From positions 1 through 64,000 of the forward strand of contig JANBVO010000071.1 in NCBI GenBank assembly GCA_030052745.1: DNA of 64,000 bases, in the 5' to 3' direction. This document shows, one piece after another, positions 56,466-64,000 of the stretch (positions are counted from its first letter, which is position 1; every line of letters starts with the position of its first letter). The notes under the pieces are model-generated. The model was given only the letters and a program-made list of their open reading frames with translations. It did no database searches and had not been told where the DNA came from. The translations under genes were made by a program, and so were the position numbers. The stretch comes from Pleurostoma richardsiae (Eukaryota; Ascomycota; Sordariomycetes; Calosphaeriales; Pleurostomataceae).

Positions 56466-57196
56466 GACATGCAGTGGTGGTCCGCTCTTCTTTGTCTACG
56501 GTCTAAATGCAGATACGTCTAACAACAAGGCCCAACATATCTAGTACCTACATATGAATTATGCTTGTCCGATGTTTGACTTGTCTTCATACCTACCTAG
56601 CTGGCGTACAATGGCAGCTGGAAAATGCATTGGCTGCCTCCGACCACTTGAAACAGACGCCAAGCCGCCACCTGGCCCTGCTTTTCAGGCCTGCAGAGCG
56701 GTCTTGGCGATGACAGCACTGGCGGGAAGGGATGAGCATGAATGGTGAAGGCTGGAGGGCGAGCGGGTTCCTGCTCCCTCTTCCCTGCTTTCTGCTTTTC
56801 CCCCCTTCCGCGATTCCGTAACTAGGTATATGAATTCTTCACGTCTCTCGCTCTGCTCCGGCACCGTCTTGACATCTTCTGGATTTGCACCTCGTTCCTA
56901 TGCAAAACGCGAGTGGTTGTCTTTGCTGAGGTGTTGATGCTTGCTGCTTCTCTGATGTTGCAGTGAATACCTGAACCACGTTCCTCCAGCTTCCCTTCTT
57001 TGTGCTTTCCGCTTCTTTCTTCACCTGCAGAGCGACTTCCGGACTCTGCATCACGATTATATCGCCTGGAGCTGGAACCATAGACGGGAAAGCCAAGGAA
57101 AGCTTGACATCTTGGCAACAGCGGACACAATACTAGCAGCTCACGGCGACGCGAAGAACAATCGACGGACTAAGAGCTCCGCCAAGCAACGCCAAT

Positions 57197-58901
57197 ATGT
57201 TCTCCCGCCGAGCTCACGCCTCTGCTTCCTCCCCGCGAGACGCTGACCACGTAATCGAGAAACCGACGTCCAAGAGCAGCTCCCGCGAGCCTGGTCTCCC
57301 GCAACACAATGGCGACGTCGCGCAGGTCGAGGACGGCGACCGGCAGTCCCCCGTGACGCCCGGCATCAAGGCCGCCGGCGAGAGCTACCGGCGCGGCATT
57401 CACCCAATCCACTTCCTACGCATCTCCTTCCGCTCCTCTAGCAAAGTCTCCCGCGCCGTCAACGTCCTCTGGCCCGTTGTGCCCGCCGCCATCGCCGTGA
57501 AGTACGCACGGCCCGACTGGCATCTGGCGATCTTCATTTTGACGTATATAGCCATGGTACCATGTGCGAATCTCATCGGATTCGCCGGTCAGGTATGCAA
57601 GGGCTCCTTACCTGTCAAGACCGTTCATCTGCATGCTAATATGAAGGCACTTCTAGGAGCTCGCCCGGAAATTCTCCCACGTATATGGCGTCCTGATTGA
57701 GACATGGTGGGCTCTAAACCTCCGCCGGCCTCAGAAGCTGAGACTGACCGCATTAAACCTGTAGCTTCGGATCGGTTGTCGAGATCATTCTGTTCATGGT
57801 GCTGCTCTCGCGGGATCAGTTCCTGGTTGTCCAGGCTGCCATACTGGGATCCGTCCTGGCGACTATGCTCCTCTGCCTTGGGCTTTGCTTCTTTGCGGGC
57901 GGCGTCTGGCGAGAGACCTCGACGTTTGACGAGGCCGTCAGCGAGGCTGGTAGCGGGCTGCTCCTCACCGCGTAAGTCGCCCTCTTCCCAGGTTGATATC
58001 TCAATCGACGAGCTAACCACGTGTCTATTCAGTGGCTTCGGCCTGGCCGTGCCGACAGTTTTCCGCTGGGCCACTGACGAGTCAGATACCGCTCTCCTGG
58101 AGAGGAACACACTCCAGGTCTCGCGCATCACTGCTGTCCTGCTCATCATTGCTTATTTCGTTTTTGTTTGGTTTCAGGCCCGAAGTCATCACAGCATCTA
58201 CGACGCCATCTTTGAGTATGACGAGGCACGCGACGTATGTGATATTCCCCCTGAAACAGATCTCTCCGTTTAGGCCCCTCTTTCACCAACATCCGGCCCA
58301 GACAGTTATCTGCCTAGATGTGCTGCTTACTGACTGCTCACCCCCGCAGCGTGACGGCTCGAAAGACAAGAAGAAGGACAAGCTCACTCTCACGGAGTGC
58401 GTCATCGCCCTCGCCATCTCGATCGCGCTCGTCACCATCATCGCCATCAGCCTCGTCGACGAGATCACGCCCATCGTCGAGACGCGGGGCATCTCGGACC
58501 CCTTCATGGGCCTCATCCTCGTGCCCCTGGTCGAGAAGGCCGCCGAGCACCTGACCGCCATCGACGAGGCCTGGGACGACCAGATGAACTTCGCGCTCTC
58601 GCATGTGCTCGGCGCGACGCTGCAGACGGCGCTCTTCAACGCGCCGCTCGTTGTCATCGTCGGCTGGGGCCTGGACAAGGCCATGGGGCTCGACTTCGAC
58701 GTCTTCAACATCACCGTGCTGCTCATCGCCATCGTCACCGTGGGCAACTTCCTGCGCGACCAGAAGAGCAACTACCTCGAGGGCGTGCTGTGCGTCATCG
58801 TCTACATCGCCGTGGCCGTCGCGGCCTTCTACTCTCCTAATCCTCATGAGGCGGGCAGCACCGAGTCGAGCGGCAGCACCGCCAGCGAAGGTGATCATTA
58901 G
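57197..58901 (+). CDS. CAX-family cation/proton exchanger with divergent signatures
   Basis: Membrane antiporter of the Ca2+:cation antiporter superfamily, expected in the vacuole or another endomembrane. Five exons: 57197-57592, 57657-57706, 57765-57971, 58033-58234, 58350-58901; 468 aa. About eleven hydrophobic spans follow an 80-residue hydrophilic N-terminus. The first alpha repeat reads CFGSVVEIILFMVLL then AAILGSVLATMLLCLGLCFF; the second reads GLILVPLVEKAAEHLTAIDE then FALSHVLGATLQTALFNAPL. Classical CAX proteins have GNAVE and GNAAEH at these points. Here the Gly-Asn pairs are replaced by Gly-Ser and Glu-Lys, while the glutamates that bind the cation remain. It therefore belongs to a divergent paralogue group; ion choice (Ca2+, Mn2+ or monovalent) cannot be inferred. 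Confidence 0.88.
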
Positions 58902-59317
58902 GGGATATCAGTGACTTGCGCCTTCTCCTTCGTAACGTCTTTCGGAGCGTACTAGCGACTCGCGGCGTCATATCGGGAGTGAATAGCATAAGCGATCCGG
59001 AAACATAAAAAGGCTTGTTTATATGCAATTGACTCAGCTGAGTTTGGTCAGGTATCTCGGTCAAGGATGCGTGCTTATGCATAAATCGTTGCTCTCTTTC
59101 TATATATTTGCTTCTCGTTGCTGCTACAAAGAAAATTCTATGTATACTACAGGCATAGCATCAGTCATGTCATCCTGAGCGCAGGTTCTGCCACGATCTC
59201 AGGTCATCAACCCCCGCAGTAACTCCAGTATGGATTCTCGATGTATCAAAACGTCGTCCATAGCCAAGGTATGCGGAGGACTCTATCTGGTTGCGCTTGT
59301 CTTCTGCCCTTCACTCA
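58902..59317. other. Convergent intergenic region, CAX / nitrate reductase
   Basis: 416 bp between two genes ending toward each other, AT-rich near 58.98-59.15 kb, consistent with two 3' UTRs. Nothing else is recognised. Confidence 0.6.
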
Positions 59318-62105
59318 CTAGAAGAAGAGCAAATCATCCTCTGCCCACCCCATCCCCGTGAAGATTGAGTGCACGCTCTTCTCCATCGACTCGGGCCCGC
59401 AAATGAGCACCATGTCTCCTCCCTCATCACTGCCGTCATCTTTCTTCGGCGCCCCCACTTCCCTCTCGAACAGCCCGCGGTCCATCCGCCCCTTGAGCCC
59501 CGTCCAGCTGGCCTGGGGTCTGGTCAGCGTGTACAGCAGGCGGCACCGGTGTCCGTTGTTCGCGATCATTGCGTCCAGCTCCTCCTTGCAGAGGATGTCC
59601 TCCTCGACGCGGTTTCCGTCCAGCACGAGGCAGAAGGTCGGGTCCTCGGGGTCTTTCATGACCGCCCGTAGCACCTGGAAGATGGGCGTGACGCCGCTGC
59701 CGGCGCACACCATGACGAAGCGCCGCACGCGCCGCTCGTGCCCGCTGACGGAGCACCGGCCCCGGCCCAGGTACTCGAACTTGCCGACGGGGCCCTTGAA
59801 GTCGACGAAGTGCCCGATGGGGATGCTGTCGAGCGCCTGCGTCATGCGCCCGCCCTTGCGGTCCGGCGCGTCGTAGTAGATCTTGATTAGCACGTTGAGC
59901 TTCCCGCGGTCGGTCCCCTCCGAGATGGGCGTGTAAGCACGGATGATGGCCTCGCGCGACACCGGGTCCCGCAGCCGCATCATGAGGTGCTGCCCGACCG
60001 GCAGGCCTACCGCCTGCGCCTCGTGGTCCAGCGTAAAGGTGAAGACCTTGGTGTCCGCCGAGATCTTCTTTTTCTCGCTGAGGATCGCCTTGGACCACTG
60101 CTTGGCCTGCAGGAATATCTCGCGTGGCGAATCGTTCTCAACGACCAGCTCGCCCTCTGTCAGCTGCGCCTTCGATGCTTCGTCCAGCGTACCGATATGG
60201 TAGTCTGGCATCATCGCCTTCGCGTTCTCGCTGTCTGTGAGGCCGGTTAGCTGCCTCCTCCCGCTGAGTATGTCGGTGATTACCCTGATACTTACGGATG
60301 GCTAAAAACTCTTCTGAGATGTCCTGCCCGGCGGCCCCAATGATCGATGCAGCGCCTCCCGGGTGTCCTGCAAGGAACTTGGTGCCGTCATATACTTCAC
60401 CGTTGACCACGAACCATGGTTGCGCTTCGCTGTCGTGCTTCTTGACTTCGTTCATCGAAATCTCCTTCTTAACATCCTTGTTAACCATGCAGATTTCCTT
60501 GACCGGTTCCTCTTCCACCGTGCCTGATGCTTCTTCTCCCGGTGCCCGCTCGCCCCAATACCCATTTGTGAGGACGCCTCCCGCCTTTTTTACTCGTTCC
60601 ATCCATCCCCCGGGTAACAGAGCAGGCTGCGTCGGGTGCTCAAATCGTAATTCGTGACCCTCCTTGTGTATTACCACTCTGTACCAGGGATTGTTCATCA
60701 TGCCTAGGACACTCCAGTACATGTCTCTGGGCTGCACCATCATCGCCTCGTCCATAGCTCTCACCATGACATCGTCCGTGTCCCGCAGCTGTGATATCGG
60801 CACGTCGAGTTCCCAGAAGCACCAGCAGAAGCTTGTTTCCCTCCATGACATGTCGACCCGCCCACCATACAGCATCTCTCCATCGGGCGCGAGCCGGTAT
60901 TTATCCTCCGGGTAACTGACGTGAGCCAGAGTCCAGCTCTTTCCCTTGTCCAATGTCACTTCAACTCTGGTGACCCTTCTGCCGCCACCAGAGTATGCGT
61001 ATCCGCGGAGCTTGTATGTGTTCATATCTCCTGCGAGTGCTACCTTCTCTCCATGAGCCGGATATACAGTGGCACTGTTGGTGTTCAAGTCGTAGATGGC
61101 GTAGCGCTCGTCCTTCCATGTCTCTGGCAGGTTTGCGCTGGCGTCGGGCTCGATCATCGTGGGGAGGACGCGATTGTCGTATATATGATACCAGTTGTCG
61201 CTCGGCTGCGCAGTGACGATGATTCTCTTCAGCCACTTCACGCTCCGGCCACCGATTTGACCGGGAATGATTATCCTCAATGGCTTACCGTGATCTGGTG
61301 GCAAGGGTTCCCCGTTCATCCTATGGGCGACGAGGACTCCACGATTTGGGTCCATGGCCCAGTTGAGCTTGATGCCCGTGCCGTAGTAGCCATTGGGCAG
61401 CTTGTCGGCACCTTCGAAACAGACATACTTTGCCCCTCGCTTGGGTGCGGCGCGGGTAAGCAGTTCGGGGAGGGTAACGCCGGTCCAGAGGGCCGTGGAC
61501 AAGCCAGCAGCACCCCACGAGAAGCCCTTGGTCTTGCGTACGACGTTCTGTTCCTTACGCCTGTTTCCAGCACAGACCAAAGTTACTGGATATGTAACTT
61601 GTTCATAGTCTTTGAGGAGATCCCTTAGAGTCATCTTCACGGGGTATTGAACCATTCCTTCGATCGAGAACTCCCAGTCGAGGACTGAAGCATCCTCAAC
61701 AAGTGGCACAGGGCCGTGATTTCTGACGTAGTGAAGGTCTTTGGTGGTCAGGAACCCTTCATTGAAAAGATCACTGAGAGGTGCCTCGACGTTGAAAGGG
61801 TGGACGCCGGTCAGCCTTATGAGGCGAGGGTCCCGAGGGACATGGTTATCGGGTGTCTTCAGATCCTCGGGTAGAACTTTGTTTTCTCTTGACCGCGGGG
61901 GGAGAGGGTATGACCGGCCTCCCCCTACACCGGGTCCGTCGACTAGGCATGCTGGACCGGTCAAGTCGAATTCTTCATCCGTGCTTGAGTCTCGTGACTC
62001 CTTCGCTGTGGCAGCCGGACTGGGCGGAAATCGCAGTTGGTCGGAAGGGCGAGGATGTTCGTTAGTGGTCGCCATGGGGCTCGCAGCATCCATTGCTGTC
62101 TGCAT
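59318..62105 (-). CDS. niaD: Assimilatory nitrate reductase, NAD(P)H
   Basis: Cytosolic molybdo-flavohaem enzyme reducing nitrate to nitrite, the first step of nitrate assimilation. Two exons, 62105-60296 and 60234-59318, give 908 aa, the usual length. The Mo-pterin domain begins with YVRNHGPVP (near residue 130), and molybdenum ligand Cys178 is in LVCAGNRR. The dimer domain follows. Cytochrome b5 carries haem ligands His581 (HPGG) and His604; the second is encoded across the splice junction (AIH|SENAK). The FAD domain has RAYTPIS, and the NAD(P)H domain ends in CGPESMEKS and the family-typical C-terminal Phe-Phe. The intron position within the b5 domain is shared with many fungal niaD genes. 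Upstream sites for NIT4/NirA and GATA factors support nitrate induction and nitrogen repression. NADPH preference is assumed from fungal relatives. Confidence 0.97.
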
Positions 62106-62231
62106 GGGAGATATCTAAAGAAAGGCGACAGATGGCAGAGTTTTAGAGCTGGTATGGCTCGAGCCGAGAGTCTACCTTGTAGACATATGTGCCCGTAATT
62201 GGGATTGCATGGAAAGAACAGTAGGGAAAGA

Positions 62232-62237
62232 TGATAG
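62232..62237 (+). promoter_or_regulatory. GATA-factor site (TGATAG)
   Basis: It matches the HGATAR consensus of AreA/NIT2 nitrogen regulators, about 130 bp upstream of the nitrate reductase start codon. Confidence 0.5.
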
Positions 62238-62612
62238 CTTCGGCCACAGCAGATGCAGGATCGAGACGGCGTAACACAAAGTATGAAATAATCGCTCCAG
62301 CGGGTATTGGTATTCGAATGTGAACTGAATCAGAGACGCTGTGCGAAATAGCAAGATGGAGACTGCATCTGCCTTAGATTACCCCCAACGAACGGCACCG
62401 AGGTGTTTTTAATCGGGGTCTCGCTGTAGACTGCGGCCAGCATGGGCAGCTAGCGATTAACAGCACATCCGGAATAGGGAATGGCCATGGTGGCCAATGT
62501 TGACCGACGATGGGCGAGCGCGCCGAGATCTCCCAAGCTCCAGTCACCGTCATGACAGGGCCGGCGTACTTGCGAGGAGATGCACATCCCCACTGGAGAT
62601 GATGGCAACTGC

Positions 62613-62620
62613 TCCGCGGA
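62613..62620. promoter_or_regulatory. NIT4/NirA-type palindrome TCCGCGGA
   Basis: The perfect octamer is the reported high-affinity site of Neurospora NIT4, and with the preceding C it also fits the NirA consensus CTCCGHGG. It lies about 508 bp upstream of the nitrate reductase ATG, between GATA sites. Binding is inferred from sequence. Confidence 0.7.
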
Positions 62621-62676
62621 TGTACGCCAGTTTCGTCATGTAAGAGGGATCTGGCTTACCGGCAAAGCGTGCGGCC

Positions 62677-62682
62677 TTATCA
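62677..62682 (-). promoter_or_regulatory. GATA-factor site (TGATAA)
   Basis: HGATAR match on the minus strand, 57 bp beyond the NIT4-type palindrome. Paired GATA and NIT4 sites are typical of nitrate-assimilation promoters. Confidence 0.55.
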
Positions 62683-62735
62683 GCAACGGGCGGGTTTTGC
62701 TGAACGATGGTTTCTCCCTGGCGAATCAGGTTCGT

Positions 62736-62741
62736 AGATAG
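62736..62741 (+). promoter_or_regulatory. GATA-factor site (AGATAG)
   Basis: Third HGATAR match, about 54 bp distal to the previous one. Confidence 0.45.
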
Positions 62742-63762
62742 CACTAGCTCTGTGAGGATTGGCGGAGATGCATCAACACACTAACGACTGGCACGGGAGA
62801 CGTCGAGATGTCTACTTCCGCAGCCACCAGAGAAGAGAGACAGAGAGAGAGGCAAGCGGAGCTAGAAGATTGCCAGGACCAGCGGCGAAGATGCGACGTG
62901 GGATTCTGGATTCTCATACCATCCAGGACGCTAGCTGGTGTTGTCCGGCATAGCTAATGCATGCATGCATCCATCACCGTGCTACGGCACGACGTGTCGA
63001 TGACAGTGCCGCGCTGCAAGCCGATGCTTACACTGCGTGACTGTGCTCAGCATCTCCGTCACGAGGCGAAAGGTGCTGTTGCTGATGCTGCTGCCCGGGG
63101 CCTCTATGGCATCCTTGCACAGTTTTCTGGTCGGGTTTCTAGTGTGGGTATCGTCCCGTAGGGCTGGCAAAGTTGGCTTGATGGACACATAAAGAAGCGA
63201 CCTCTGCCACCAGTTCACTTTCTGCTGTTGTAAACGCTCAGCTTCTCATAATTAGGGCATGAATCGGATCAGGCGAGCCGCGACGCCACCCAGCGTCTGT
63301 ACCAGTTCTCCTTGTAAGGTATCGTGAGGCATTTGATAGTTCTGTGCTCAGTGATAGTCGCAAGGTAGGAAGGATCGCCATCTAAGATAAGAAGGCTTCG
63401 GGCGCAGGGGCCGCGCAAACTGATCAGCCCCCTCTAGCGTAGTTGTGAAGTATATCGTCAACCTTAACTTGCAGGAGAGATAGACGAGCGCGCCGAATTC
63501 CGACGTCATATGCGTCCTGCTCGACTCGAGGCCCCGAAATAGCATGTTGAGGGTTTGCGTTCGACGATAACTTGCCTCCCCAGAACGTGTGTGCACTAAA
63601 AAGAGCGGCAGACCAGAGCATGAGGGCCACACGCAACCCTTGGAGAGCCAGTTCGGTTCCGTGCCCAGAGGAACCATCAATCTCAGGTCTGGTCATGAGC
63701 TGTCACAAGTCCATAGATGAAGTCTAAGCTTTCAAAAGAATCTCGAGACATCCTTACATGCT

Positions 63763-64000
63763 ATGCAGGCATGCTCCGTTCCGCTCAACCACTGTGTGGC
63801 TCTCAAGGTGCCACGCCCCGCCACGGTCGCTGGATTGTTTATCCCTCCGACCATGTTCTTCGCTGTTACCAACCTGGACGCCGTTGTTCTCTCAATCTAC
63901 ACTCGGGCGATAAAGCTAGCTCAGAAGATCGAAGGGTACGGAGTATACGCGGTTTTCGCTGTCAATGGTGGTACTGGTACGGATTCGTACAAGCTCGTGG
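63763..64000 (+). CDS. Possible partial gene running off the right edge
   Basis: From an ATG at 63763 the frame stays open for 79 codons to the window end. The translation includes GLFIPPTMFFAVTNLDAVVL and a TRAIKLAQKIEGYGVYAVFA-like stretch, with mixed hydrophobic and charged residues and no low complexity. I do not recognise a family, and there is no splice or codon-bias evidence strong enough to prove it. It may be the 5' part of a real gene or a chance open frame. Confidence 0.25.
   Translation, partial: MQACSVPLNHCVALKVPRPATVAGLFIPPTMFFAVTNLDAVVLSIYTRAIKLAQKIEGYGVYAVFAVNGGTGTDSYKLV

Larger units (their letters stand above)
55849..57196. other. Intergenic with repeats, Hrq1 to CAX
   Basis: 1.35 kb with no gene supported. 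It contains a short TA microsatellite (56290-56303), a telomere-like TTAGGG patch (56446-56465) and several TACCTA runs (56110, 56350, 56545, 56595). Confidence 0.6.
62106..63762. promoter_or_regulatory. Nitrate reductase upstream region
   Basis: No gene is supported in these 1.66 kb. The proximal 650 bp contain a NIT4/NirA-type palindrome and three GATA-factor sites, each listed separately. The distal part (62.8-63.7 kb) has only small frames without family resemblance. Confidence 0.65.

Noticed and set aside
57593-57656. Reading straight through the first CAX intron
   Set aside because: The read-through inserts non-conserved residues and stops early; splicing restores the first alpha repeat.
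58338-58898. 186- and 147-codon frames on both strands within the last CAX exon
   Set aside because: Strong G/C third-position bias opens all frames; the CAX frame has the recognisable membrane repeats.
60921-61628. 235-codon plus-strand frame
   Set aside because: Antisense to the nitrate reductase molybdenum domain, with no independent support.

Overview
The window is nuclear DNA of a filamentous ascomycete (Pezizomycotina), most likely a Sordariomycete. Coding regions are GC-rich. Genes are broken by short introns (about 49-137 bp) with GTRNGT donors and CTAAC-like branch sites. The gene set includes a Polycomb EED subunit, which aspergilli and yeasts lack but Neurospora/Fusarium-type fungi keep, and an assimilatory nitrate reductase with a fungal-type promoter. 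Intergenic DNA carries the TACCTA/TAGGTA runs common in this class. I see no bacterial operon, CRISPR array, rRNA or convincing tRNA. The species cannot be named from sequence alone. All exon models come from splice signals, reading phase and family knowledge, without transcript data.

Layout. 1-10 kb: eIF4G (-), then a 3.7-kb gene-poor stretch. 10-17 kb: the spliceosomal helicase Aquarius/Cwf11 (-), head to head with THO subunit 1/Hpr1 (+). 17-24 kb: a RING-RING-LON protein (-), a 2.5-kb gene-free gap and an epoxide-hydrolase-like enzyme (-). 24-33 kb: pinin (-) head to head with PHF5A/Rds3 (+), then a Pex26-like peroxin (-), a PARN-type deadenylase (+) and mitoribosomal mL46 (-). 34-39 kb: a complex I NDUFA5-type subunit (+), Pol I factor Rrn11 (+) and PRC2 subunit EED (-). 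40-45 kb: a 1.1-kb inverted-repeat DNA transposon relic and 3.7 kb without recognisable genes. 45-52 kb: an uncharacterised tandem-PAS protein (+), Yip4/YIPF6 (+) and a Yrb2-like Ran-binding protein (+). 52-64 kb: Hrq1 helicase (+), a divergent CAX-family exchanger (+), nitrate reductase niaD/nit-3 (-) with its promoter, and an open frame running off the right edge.

How the genes relate. A notable share of the first 31 kb acts on mRNA: eIF4G (translation), Aquarius, pinin and PHF5A (splicing), THO (transcription-coupled export, R-loop control) and PARN (poly(A) trimming). Two pairs from this set share short divergent promoters. The remaining genes are mostly single-copy housekeeping functions: mitochondria, peroxisome, Golgi, rDNA transcription and DNA repair. 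The nitrate reductase is the only clearly nutrient-regulated gene, with a NIT4/NirA-type palindrome and several GATA sites upstream.

No clearly new multi-gene system was found. The least described items are the PAS protein, the CAX paralogue with altered signature motifs, the inverted-repeat element and a perfect hairpin palindrome between pinin and PHF5A.
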